Source of the DNA: Nostoc commune NIES-4072
GTDB taxonomy: Bacteria > Cyanobacteriota > Cyanobacteriia > Cyanobacteriales > Nostocaceae
NCBI RefSeq assembly: GCF_003113895.1
Contig: NZ_BDUD01000001.1
Coordinates: 1,649,821 to 1,713,820 of the forward strand
Length of the DNA stretch: 64,000 nt
Direction: 5' to 3'
This document shows, piece by piece, positions 55,875 through 64,000 of the stretch. The notes below the pieces were generated by a model. That model saw nothing but the letters and a program-made list of their open reading frames with translations. It did no database searches and was not told the DNA's origin. Made by a program: the position numbers and the translations under genes. The number at the start of each line of letters is the position of its first letter. Position 1 is the stretch's first letter.

Positions 55875-56000
55875 TTAAAAATTAGCCAGTTCGTCGCTAC
55901 GACTATGGAAAATTGAAGCATCAGGTGCCTCGCCCCAATCTTGGCGTCGGTCGGTCAGATAGATTTGGTCTTGATCAATGACTCCGCTTTCATGGGACAG
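55875..56000 (-). pseudogene. Short relic resembling the linker of STAND/NB-ARC proteins
   Basis: The frame reads SHESGVIDQDQIYLTDRRQD then WGEAPDASIFHSRSDELANF and a stop, about 41 codons. QDWGEAPDxSxFxxRxxEL resembles the segment just before the NTPase domain of cyanobacterial WD40/NB-ARC proteins (recalled pattern, not searched). There is no ATG, GTG or TTG in frame; a CTG at 55998-56000 follows GGAGG by 7 bases, and an ATG ten bases further on is in another frame. It could be a gene remnant or a small protein with an unusual start. Confidence 0.4.
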
Positions 56001-56476
56001 TGTTTTCCTCCAAATAAAGATTTACATTTACTATGATTATCTAAGTAAAAATAAAATACAATTGGAAAAAGTCAGGAAAATATTTTATATAAAACTAGGT
56101 ATTAAATTAATCAAAAAATAAAAAATCAGGATTGATAGGTGAGAAATTAAACAAAATAGGAATAAATCAGGTTGAGAACCTAAACGACGATAAAATGCAC
56201 CAAAAGCCAGGAAATCTCATTATGAAAATTACTGACTTGAGGCTCATGTTTTCTTCGTGCAATTGGGCTAAAAAGCTCGTATCGTAAGCCTTCCCGTACA
56301 ATAAATCCAGATTATTTCATGCTGAATTCTGACCGGAGCTTTAGAGGCTCCGGCTCCGCTCCTGATTTCTGAATTCTTCTCATAAAATTGATATTTTGTA
56401 TAAATTTTGATATTAATAACAAAGAGAATGGGACATAAAGTAAAATTTAATACCTATTTTCCATACCCCATTTTCT

Positions 56477-59400
56477 CTAAGTCCGTCCAGCAAGTCTAGC
56501 AACTACTGTAGCTAACTCAGCTGCCTCAATAGGTTTAGGTAAATATAGCTGATAACCTTCTTGTATAGCTCGCATCCGATCTTCTGCCCTGGTATAAGCT
56601 GTTAACGCTGCGGCGGGAATATTTCCCCCTAGTTCTGGTGGTTGCGATCGCACTTTGCGGATCAAAGAATAACCATCCTCATCGGGCATACCAATGTCGC
56701 TAACTAAAACATCTGGTTTCCACTGTGTAATTAGCTGTAATGCTTTTGCAACCGATTCTACAGCTTGAACTTCGGCTTGGTAATGTTCGAGGATTGTGGT
56801 GATGAAGTCACGGGTATCGGCTTGGTCATCTACAACTAGCACGCGTACACCAAGGAGGGAGAGAGGGATGGAGGGAGAGAGGGGTAAAGGGGCAATGGGG
56901 TGGAGGGGCGGACTTTTCAGAAGTGGTAGTTTGACAGTAAACCTCGCCCCTTGTCCAATTCCTGGACTATTTGCGTAAACAGTACCGCCATGTAATTCTA
57001 CTAAATTACGCGCGATCGCTAATCCTAGTCCTAATCCACCATAGGCTCTAGTGCTAGAACTATCAGCTTGACGAAAGCGATCAAAAATGTAAGGAAGAAA
57101 ATCAGGGCTGATACCAATACCTGTGTCAATTACCTGAATCTGGGCGTATTTATCCGTTGTGTCTTGTTTTTCTTGACTAGTGACTACAGACAATTGCACC
57201 TCTACCCGTCCTCCTGTGGGTGTGAATTTGATGGCATTGAACAGCAGATTCCAGATTATTTGCTGCAAGCGCTCAAAATCACCGGATACTAAGAATTGAG
57301 AATTTTCGCCCAACATGGTTGGGGATTGTGATTCTCTTGATTCTAGATTTTCGTGATTGATTCCTAATCCCAAATCTGAATTTGACGTTTCTTTTGAAGG
57401 AATAAGGGAAAATTTTAAATCGATTTCCTTAGATTGGGCGGCGAGGCTAACAGTCTTTAGGCTCGACTCAATTATTGGAACCAAATTACAAGTACTGACA
57501 TTGAGACGTAACTTACCTCTCATCATCCGTGATATATCCAGCAGGTCTTCAATTAGCTGGGTTTGTGCCTTCGCATTGCGCTCAATTGTCTCCGTAGCTC
57601 TAGCTATTAGGGTTTCACTAAGCTTACTTCGTTGCAGTAATTGCGCCCAGCCAAGAATTGCATTGAGAGGCGATCGCAATTCGTGGGACAATATTCCTAG
57701 AAACTCATCCTTCATGCGGTTAGCCTCTTGCAACTGCTCAGTTTGTTGTTGTAAAGAAGCAATTAAACTAGCTCGTTCCATTGCGATCGCTATTTGGTCG
57801 CACACTGCTTGCATCATCCCCTTTTGATTGTCAGTGAAGCTTAACCGAGTACGGCTGCCAAAAGAAAGAGTGCCCAACAAGCGTCCTTGGGCAATCAATG
57901 GGTAGGCATAATAAGCAGTAATGCCTAAAGAGCGAATCAATTCTGTTTGCGCGTCAGTGGATTCCTGCACATTCTCTACAGCTAGGGAATTGCGTTCTTG
58001 CGCTACAGTACCGCAAACCCCTTGACCTAATGGCAAGTACTCAATTTCCTTTGCTATCTCTGGGGAAATACCACTGTAAGACCCCAACCGCATTACCTGA
58101 GAGTTATCCTCAACCAAATAGTTCAAATAAACATCTAAACTAATTTGCTCTTTTAGTTTTTGGTAGACGCTATCGATTAGTAGTACTGGTTCCTGGCTTG
58201 AGAGTAAATCGTTGGCTGTGTCAAATAGTAGCTTTAGCCTTTTGTAACCTAACGAGAGGGCTTTTTCTGCCTGCTTGAGGTTGCTAATCTCTTGGAACAC
58301 CAAGATACAGGTAGCCGGATGACCGTACATTTCTGCTAAGGTATCAGCAAATACTAATAGAGAGCGCACACCACCAGGGGTGTGCCAGTCTACCTCCAAT
58401 CCATTCAAGCGTTCGCCAAGGGCAACCCGTACTCCTGGCATTTGTTCATTGGGGATGCGATCGCCGGCTGCATCTGTATAGTGGTAGACTGTGTGATACT
58501 CTGCGGCTGGTACACCTTTGGGAAATTCACCCCCAGCTAATTCGTTAGCAGAACGATTGGCAAAAGTTACCCGCGCCGTTCCTGGTTCAATAAACAACAA
58601 TGGTCTTGGCATCAGATTTAACACATCTTCTAGCCATTTTTGCTGATTTAGAAGTGCTTCCTCTGCCTGTTTGCGCTCCGTAATATCTAAGAATGCACCA
58701 ACGCTTCCTCTGGTTTTACCCTCTTCGTCAAACAAAGGTGCAACGTACTCCAACAGGTTGACGATTTTTCCATTTTCATGGACAACATCAAGTTCACAAT
58801 CCACAACTTCAACACCATGAGTTGCGGAGTATTGCATTGGGAGTTCCTCTGCTGCCAGTTCCCTTCCCTCGCGGTAGACTTTAAAGCTTGTCGGTTTTTC
58901 GTCCAAAGGAGCGCTGAGGGAGGCATTTATATCTGACGATATTCCCAACTGATTGGCAAAAGCAGGATTGACTTTGATATTTTTGCATTCTGGATCTTCG
59001 GCAATACCAATTCCAATTGGAATTACCTCCAACAGAGTTTGTAACTCAGTAATGCGGCGCTGTAGATCCTTGTTTAGTTGTAAGATTTTTTCCTTAGCCA
59101 TTTTTTGTTCGCTGATGTTGCGAGTCACAGTTGCTAAGGCAATTGGCTGACCTGTTTTGTTGTCTGTAACAGTGAAGATATTGTAATCAACTGGTATCGG
59201 TTGACCTGTTTGGAGGTGGCGAAAGCAGAATTCTCCCTGCCAGCGCCCAAGTTGTAGCACAGCCGGCAGTATATATTGTTGAAAATAGGCTTTGTCTTTG
59301 GGCATGAAGTAATCTAATACTGCCTTTTGCCTGACTTCATCAAAACTGGAAAGCCCTACTAGCTTTTGACCTGCATCATTTATGTAGAGTAATTGACCCT

Positions 59401-60784
59401 CAAGGGTGGCGATGCCGATAAAGTCTGAGCTATTTTCTACTAGTGATACTAATTTTTGTTGCTCTGCTTGTGCTTGCTTACGTTCGCTCAAATCAAGGAT
59501 AAACGCTACTGCCTCTTCGCGGTTTTCTCCTAGTAGCACGTAACCAACTAAAACCGGGATGCGCCTACCATCCTTGTGAATATATTCTTTCTCGTAAGGC
59601 GTACAAGCAGCGTTGGCGTTTCCCTTTGCTTCGGCGACACCTCGCTCATCTAAGTATAGATACTCCGGGGGTGTGATATTGCGCCAACTTAACCTACCTG
59701 CTAACAAATCCTCCTGCGTGTAACCAATCATCCTGAGAAATTCGTCGTTGACCTGCTCGATACCGCCATACACATCGCCAAACAGAATGCCGATAACGTT
59801 AGAATCTACGAAACTTCCCAGTTTAGCTTCGTAGGTTCTGAGTGCTTCTTGGGCAAGATCGCGTTGATGGCTAAGGCGTTCAATAACCCTAGCACTTTGC
59901 CAAATCAAAATAGTAAAAATCACAATCAGGACGATCGCAAATACCGATACTGCAAAAGCTAGATCGTATTGTCCTGCTCGTTGACCTTCAACAATTACCC
60001 ACCCCAATATAGAAGGTACTGCGATCGCGGCAATTAATAAACGACGTGCAAGTAAGCCGCCGTAACTATCACTTGTAACTACCCTCATTAACCCCTGGTC
60101 TGACCGCGCCCACAGAATCCCCACACTTAATAAGCTGAACAACATCGCCGTGTGTAAAGCCATTGATGTTGTATGAGGAGCAAGCCCATAGAGAACTTTC
60201 ACTTTGTAGGCATAGCCCATGAGCGCCTGAAAGGAAATGAAAGTAGCTATCAGAGCGATAATCTGAGCATACCAATAACTACGGTGGGTTTTTGGATCAA
60301 TCAAAATCTGTAGGGCAACGCTAACCAGCATAAAGTTCAGTGCTGTGTTCGTGCCCATTCGCCCTGGATGCGTAGTTGACAAATCACGAAACAGTAGCTC
60401 GTCAATGCCAAGATTCCAGCCAAACAGATATTCACAAAGTGTAACCGCAGCTATTGTGGTGACAGCTATTGCACAGAGCCTAGAAATTAAAAGGGAACTA
60501 TCAGGGGAATTTTCAATTGTTTTTTCCTCCCTGCTCCCCTGATTTGTTGCTTTTAAAAATAGCCACAGCGACACACCACATAGCACAAAACAGAGCGCTG
60601 TATTTACTTTCATTGTGGCAGGACTACCAAGGAAGCCACGCTTAAGAACTTCAACGCCAAGACACCAACCAACTAGTATCAAGCTGCCAACAAAAACAGC
60701 GATCGCACTCGCAACTTTTGCGACAAGTGAATTTGTAAGGATTTTAGATATATCTTGCAGCCGCAAGCGGTTAATATTTAACAT
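56477..60784 (-). CDS. Hybrid sensor histidine kinase (membrane, 4 PAS, GAF, HK, REC)
   Basis: A 1435-residue hybrid kinase. The N-terminal 300 residues hold about eight membrane segments. Four PAS-type domains follow (about 320-430, 440-560, 575-700 and 710-840; each ends in a motif like DLSERKQAQ or DITERKQA), then a GAF domain (about 850-1010, GQGVCGTVAQERNSLAVENV). The kinase core has the H-box ILSHELRSPLNAILGW (about 1040), N-box WNLLFNAIKFTPTGG and G-boxes DTGIGI and GLGLGLAIA. A C-terminal receiver has LVVDDQ, VSDIGMPDEDG and LPKPIEA. About residues 1290-1311, before the receiver, are encoded by GGAGGGAGAGAGGG-type repeats (SPPLHPIAPLPLSPSIPL). The signal is unknown. Confidence 0.93.
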   Translation of the reverse strand: MLNINRLRLQDISKILTNSLVAKVASAIAVFVGSLILVGWCLGVEVLKRGFLGSPATMKVNTALCFVLCGVSLWLFLKATNQGSREEKTIENSPDSSLLISRLCAIAVTTIAAVTLCEYLFGWNLGIDELLFRDLSTTHPGRMGTNTALNFMLVSVALQILIDPKTHRSYWYAQIIALIATFISFQALMGYAYKVKVLYGLAPHTTSMALHTAMLFSLLSVGILWARSDQGLMRVVTSDSYGGLLARRLLIAAIAVPSILGWVIVEGQRAGQYDLAFAVSVFAIVLIVIFTILIWQSARVIERLSHQRDLAQEALRTYEAKLGSFVDSNVIGILFGDVYGGIEQVNDEFLRMIGYTQEDLLAGRLSWRNITPPEYLYLDERGVAEAKGNANAACTPYEKEYIHKDGRRIPVLVGYVLLGENREEAVAFILDLSERKQAQAEQQKLVSLVENSSDFIGIATLEGQLLYINDAGQKLVGLSSFDEVRQKAVLDYFMPKDKAYFQQYILPAVLQLGRWQGEFCFRHLQTGQPIPVDYNIFTVTDNKTGQPIALATVTRNISEQKMAKEKILQLNKDLQRRITELQTLLEVIPIGIGIAEDPECKNIKVNPAFANQLGISSDINASLSAPLDEKPTSFKVYREGRELAAEELPMQYSATHGVEVVDCELDVVHENGKIVNLLEYVAPLFDEEGKTRGSVGAFLDITERKQAEEALLNQQKWLEDVLNLMPRPLLFIEPGTARVTFANRSANELAGGEFPKGVPAAEYHTVYHYTDAAGDRIPNEQMPGVRVALGERLNGLEVDWHTPGGVRSLLVFADTLAEMYGHPATCILVFQEISNLKQAEKALSLGYKRLKLLFDTANDLLSSQEPVLLIDSVYQKLKEQISLDVYLNYLVEDNSQVMRLGSYSGISPEIAKEIEYLPLGQGVCGTVAQERNSLAVENVQESTDAQTELIRSLGITAYYAYPLIAQGRLLGTLSFGSRTRLSFTDNQKGMMQAVCDQIAIAMERASLIASLQQQTEQLQEANRMKDEFLGILSHELRSPLNAILGWAQLLQRSKLSETLIARATETIERNAKAQTQLIEDLLDISRMMRGKLRLNVSTCNLVPIIESSLKTVSLAAQSKEIDLKFSLIPSKETSNSDLGLGINHENLESRESQSPTMLGENSQFLVSGDFERLQQIIWNLLFNAIKFTPTGGRVEVQLSVVTSQEKQDTTDKYAQIQVIDTGIGISPDFLPYIFDRFRQADSSSTRAYGGLGLGLAIARNLVELHGGTVYANSPGIGQGARFTVKLPLLKSPPLHPIAPLPLSPSIPLSLLGVRVLVVDDQADTRDFITTILEHYQAEVQAVESVAKALQLITQWKPDVLVSDIGMPDEDGYSLIRKVRSQPPELGGNIPAAALTAYTRAEDRMRAIQEGYQLYLPKPIEAAELATVVARLAGRT

Positions 60785-61061
60785 CGATTGTTCTCTAACC
60801 GCATCTGTTTAGCGTGGTAAACTTATCTATTTCTTACGGTTTAACCATTTCTATCATTTGTATTGTATGTTTGTCCTTGACTTGCTTATCATCTACCTCT
60901 ATGCATATTTTTTATTGCACAATTTAGAGTAGGAAATAATGGTGGTTAAACTGGGGATTGGGGACTAGGGACTGGGAACTGCGAAAAATCCTTCCTAATA
61001 GCTAATCGCTAATTTTTAATATCTAATTCCAATGCCCAATGCCCAATCCCCAATCCGTATT
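60785..61061. other. Intergenic region with heptamer repeats
   Basis: About 280 bases between the GH31 gene and the hybrid kinase, both on the minus strand. It includes CCCAATG-type repeats at about 61030-61055 and GGGGACTGGG-type repeats near 60955-60975. No gene. Confidence 0.5.
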
Positions 61062-63431
61062 TCAAAATTGCAGAGAATGTCGCTTACCATCATCCTGGAA
61101 ACGTTGCTCTCCAACCCCAACAAGTTCTACAATTACTTCACGCAGTGGAGGTGTCCATTCTCCCACTCTTGCTCCAATTTCAACTACTGTTTGATTAGAT
61201 TCAGCAAATACGCTGATAGTTGATAGCGAAAACTTTTTATCTTGATACTCATTTGTCTGTCCATCATCTTCAAATAGCTGATATTCGTTATTACCAGGCC
61301 AAATCCGTAATCGGATCTCGTCTAATGGGGCTTGATCAACGTATTGCTTGACAGGTTGCATGGGAACGATCGCACCACCACGGACATACAGTGGCATTCT
61401 TTCAAGCGGTGCATGAGCAAGAATGTGAATCGGGCCTTCGTAGCGATCGCCACTCCACCAATCATACCAAGTGCCAGCAGGTAAGTAGACAGCTCGATGC
61501 TCAACTCCAGGGCGGTAAATTGGTGCAGCCATCAACGATGCACCTAGTAATACTTGATCGTAGAGGCTATAGGTTTTCAGATCATTGGGGAAGTGGTATA
61601 ATAAGGGTCTTAAAATCGGTGCGCCTGTCGTTGCCGCTTCCCAGAAAAGACTATAAATATAGGGAAGTAATTGGTAACGTAGATTAATGTATTCTCGACA
61701 GATATTTTCAACGCGATCGCCAAATACCCAAGGTTCATGACGAGCAGTAGACATTGCCGAATGACCGCGCATCAATGGGTAAAGCATTCCTACCTGCATC
61801 CACCGAGCGAATAATTCAGCTGTGGCGTTACCAGCAAATCCGCCAATATCGCAACCCACAAACCCCACACCCGAAAGTCCCATATTGCAAAGCATCGGCA
61901 GAGACATTTCTAAATGCTCCCACAACGATTGGTTATCTCCCATCCACACAGAAGACCAGCGTTGCACACCAGCATAACCTGATCGCGTTAACACAAATGA
62001 TCGCTCTGAACCTCGATGCCGTTCCAACCCTTCATAGCAAGCTTTAGCCATCATCAACCCATACAAATTATGCACTTCTGTATGAGTCACATCAATTTTA
62101 GATTGGTTCTCCTCCTCTTTCCCTGCTCCCTCATCTCCCCCCTGCGGTGCATCTAGGGGAAACCAAATCTTTTCACCATCATCGCCGAAAGGGCGATCGT
62201 TTATAGCAGGTTCATTCATATCATTCCAAATCCCTGCCACACCAACATCAGTTAAACTTTTGTGTAAATCAGCCCACCAGTTAGACACATCAGGACGCAA
62301 AAAATCAGGAAAAACAGCTTTATCAGGCCAAACGTAGCCGTGGAACAACTCGCCATCAGGTTTCCGCACAAAATAGTCGTTTTCTAAGCCTTGGTCAAAA
62401 ACATGATAATTACCTTCTGGTTCATACTTCACACCAGGATCAATAATTGTGACTGTTTTGAAACCATCCTGTGCTAAATCACTAATAAGTTTTGCTGGGT
62501 TAGAGAAGCGTTGAGGACTCCAAGTAAATACCCGAAAACCCCGCATATAGTCAATATCCAAGTGAATAACATCACAGGGAATGCGACGCTGACGGAATTC
62601 TTGCGCTAGTTCCCGCACAACGGTTTCTGATTCATAACTCCAACGACATTGATGATAACCTAGCGCCCATTTTGGCGGTAATGGCATTCTCCCAGTTAAC
62701 TGAGTGTAAGTCTCCAGAATTTTGGCAGGTTCGGGGCCATAGATAATGTAATAATCCAACTCACCGCCACGAGTTTCCATCTTCCAAATACCTGGTTGTT
62801 CAGCACCGATATCGAATTGACTCCAAAAAGTAGTGTTGAAAAAGATGCCATAGCCTAACTCTGGGCGCAAAGCCATAAAAAATGGAATTGCTTGGTACAT
62901 TTCATCAGTCAGTGCATCATAATCTAAGGCATCCGTTGTCCAGTTGGTTTTTACTTCGCTGAGTTTATCCAAAAAGCCTGTGCGTTCACCAAAACCATAG
63001 AAATGTTCATCGGCTACAATTTCTTTCCAACCTGCAACTGCACCCATCCGCCAACCTATACCCATCTCTGCATCTTGGGCAAAAGGGCGATTAGCTTTGT
63101 CGAAACAGACGATGCGGCACTTTTCTCGCTGGATGCACACACGAATCTGTGCTGTTTCAATTTCTACCGTTGCTTCATTTTCTTGCACCGTAAAAGGTGT
63201 TGTTGCCCATTCTGCATCATCTAGCGTTACTGCCCAAGACCGACGAGGCATAAATTCCCCAGTTGGTGCAAAACGCACGCGGAGTAAATTGGGCGCAAGT
63301 ACGCTGATAGTAAGGCGTGAGTCGCCACAGTCAAAATTAATAATATTATTGTCGGAGGTTACAGCTTTTATATTGCTAACAGTTGTCCAAGGTTGGTTAG
63401 TAGTGGGTAGTTTTCCGAAATATTGCGGCAT
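61062..63431 (-). CDS. Glycoside hydrolase family 31 (alpha-glucosidase type)
   Basis: A 789-residue enzyme of GH31, which removes alpha-linked glucose from non-reducing ends. The nucleophile motif GIWNDMNEPAI is intact (Asp404), and DIGGFAGN (about residue 525) carries the region of the acid/base. The N-terminal beta-sandwich and C-terminal strands are present. No signal peptide is seen, so it is probably cytosolic, perhaps in glycogen or maltooligosaccharide use. About residues 427-442 (DAPQGGDEGAGKEEEN) come from a CTCCCTCATCTCCC-type repeat inserted in frame, just after the catalytic motif. Confidence 0.92.
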   Translation of the reverse strand: MPQYFGKLPTTNQPWTTVSNIKAVTSDNNIINFDCGDSRLTISVLAPNLLRVRFAPTGEFMPRRSWAVTLDDAEWATTPFTVQENEATVEIETAQIRVCIQREKCRIVCFDKANRPFAQDAEMGIGWRMGAVAGWKEIVADEHFYGFGERTGFLDKLSEVKTNWTTDALDYDALTDEMYQAIPFFMALRPELGYGIFFNTTFWSQFDIGAEQPGIWKMETRGGELDYYIIYGPEPAKILETYTQLTGRMPLPPKWALGYHQCRWSYESETVVRELAQEFRQRRIPCDVIHLDIDYMRGFRVFTWSPQRFSNPAKLISDLAQDGFKTVTIIDPGVKYEPEGNYHVFDQGLENDYFVRKPDGELFHGYVWPDKAVFPDFLRPDVSNWWADLHKSLTDVGVAGIWNDMNEPAINDRPFGDDGEKIWFPLDAPQGGDEGAGKEEENQSKIDVTHTEVHNLYGLMMAKACYEGLERHRGSERSFVLTRSGYAGVQRWSSVWMGDNQSLWEHLEMSLPMLCNMGLSGVGFVGCDIGGFAGNATAELFARWMQVGMLYPLMRGHSAMSTARHEPWVFGDRVENICREYINLRYQLLPYIYSLFWEAATTGAPILRPLLYHFPNDLKTYSLYDQVLLGASLMAAPIYRPGVEHRAVYLPAGTWYDWWSGDRYEGPIHILAHAPLERMPLYVRGGAIVPMQPVKQYVDQAPLDEIRLRIWPGNNEYQLFEDDGQTNEYQDKKFSLSTISVFAESNQTVVEIGARVGEWTPPLREVIVELVGVGEQRFQDDGKRHSLQF

Positions 63432-63763
63432 ATTAGTTATTTAGCAGATAAACACTTGTCCGCATTCATGATTACAGAGATATCCAGCCTCAAACTCTTT
63501 CTTTCGCTAGAGGTTGGGTAAAAGATTAGCAGATATTTTTTAACAGAGAGTGATTTTCGTGTGTGGTAATACCAATTTGAAAATAAGAATCCGACAAATA
63601 GACCATTTGTAGAGACGCGATTCATCGCGTCTTTACCCAAGGATGTGTTGCAATAATCAATTGAAACGGTATAAAAACAGAATTTTATTAATTCGTAGCA
63701 AATTAAATTTGCCAATACCCTGCAATGCCAATGCATCACCTTACAATACTAATGCGTAGGCAT
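63432..63763. repeat. Intergenic region with an inverted-repeat element and hairpin
   Basis: About 330 bases. Imperfect inverted ends ATACCAATTTGAAA (63569 on) and CAATTGAAACGGTAT (to 63672) enclose a perfect hairpin arm pair AGACGCGAT/ATCGCGTCT (63613-63632). It looks like a short non-autonomous repeat. An open frame of 100 codons across it is not credible as a gene. Confidence 0.45.
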
Positions 63764-64000
63764 CTATATATCCTGTGGTCGCTCGTTTAATGACTTTAAT
63801 GCATCTAGACTGCAACGCAAACGCGGCTTGTCAGGGTCAGTCAAATCTAACTTATCCCAAGGTACTGTATAACCACCGTGGATTTTGTGCGCCCCCAATA
63901 GATGCAAAATTCCTAACCCAATTGTCCAAGCAGATAACCGTTCTAACACCGCAGCATAACCGACAAGATATTCCTTAACAATCCATTCTTCGCCTTGTTG
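63764..64000 (-). CDS. C-terminal part of an unidentified protein, cut by the window edge
   Basis: The frame is open from the window edge to a stop at 63764, giving 78 residues. It includes EEWIVKEYLVGYAAVLERL, then LGILHLLGAHKIHGGYTVPW and LRCSLDALKSLNERPQDI. An internal GTG at 63949 is unlikely to be the true start because conserved-looking sequence continues upstream. I do not recognise the family. Confidence 0.6.
   Translation of the reverse strand, partial: QQGEEWIVKEYLVGYAAVLERLSAWTIGLGILHLLGAHKIHGGYTVPWDKLDLTDPDKPRLRCSLDALKSLNERPQDI

Larger units (their letters stand above)
55229..56476. other. Long gene-poor region with repeats and a gene relic
   Basis: About 1.25 kb. It holds a short inverted-repeat element (55494-55586), a small relic frame (55875-56000) and oppositely oriented GAATTCTGA/TCTGAATTC repeats near 56322-56384 around a GC-rich GAGGCTCCGGCTCCG stretch. 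No intact gene seen. Confidence 0.5.

Noticed and set aside
63437..63739. 100-codon minus-strand frame
   Set aside because: Runs through the inverted-repeat element and hairpin at 63569-63672; no recognisable protein features.
1..64000. tRNA and rRNA genes
   Set aside because: No T-loop plus acceptor-stem pattern or rRNA-like sequence stood out; a covariance search would be needed to exclude a tRNA fully.

Overview
The window is cyanobacterial. It encodes photosystem II D1 (psbA), the light-independent protochlorophyllide reductase subunit ChlB, a 1029-residue PEP carboxylase, a CPP1-like protein and several cyanobacteria-specific DUF families. The palindrome GCGATCGC (HIP1) recurs throughout, and short heptamer-type repeats (TAACTCC, TTATCAG, CCCAATG types) fill many intergenic gaps. 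This points to a filamentous Nostocales genome; the genus cannot be decided from the sequence alone.

Layout. 0-9 kb: an RDD protein, rpmG-rpsR-RNase II/R, a ParD/ParE pair, rpmI-rplT, a solute-binding protein, a Ycf37-like TPR protein, a copper amine oxidase and a cyclophilin. 9-14 kb: chlB, a Phd/YoeB toxin-antitoxin pair, and a TPR gene whose 5' end is unclear at an A8 tract. 14-21 kb: a plasmid-type replication protein (CyRepA1-like), a DUF2470 protein, a metallophosphatase, an M48 protease and a DUF4330 protein. 21-32 kb: psbA, an MBOAT plus DUF1574/SGNH acylation pair, ppc and small membrane proteins. 33-41 kb: an OmpR-type regulator, a CPP1-like protein, a HAD hydrolase, a GNAT gene split by an IS630 element, hppD, an SDR, and a zinc-ribbon/NYN/OST-HTH-like protein. 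41-46 kb: a complete pstS-C-A-B phosphate uptake operon plus a second, divergent pstB. 46-51 kb: a SpoIIM protein divergent from a membrane gene (split by an IS982 element) and an RDD protein, then a PIN-type toxin-antitoxin pair. 51-64 kb: a DUF1868 2H phosphoesterase, holA, a DUF4168 protein, a LuxR-type regulator, a 1435-residue hybrid histidine kinase, a GH31 alpha-glucosidase, and a gene running off the right edge.

The main theme is recent mobile-element activity. Two IS insertions can be undone on paper to restore intact genes, with target duplications TA and TATTA. At least two families of short terminal-inverted-repeat elements have two related copies each. Low-complexity repeats that are normally intergenic occur in frame inside ppc, the GH31 gene and the hybrid kinase. 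I found no CRISPR array, rRNA or convincing tRNA. The features that look least described are the zinc-ribbon/NYN/OST-HTH protein, the four-fold-repeat DUF1574 protein and the SpoIIM/RDD membrane locus.
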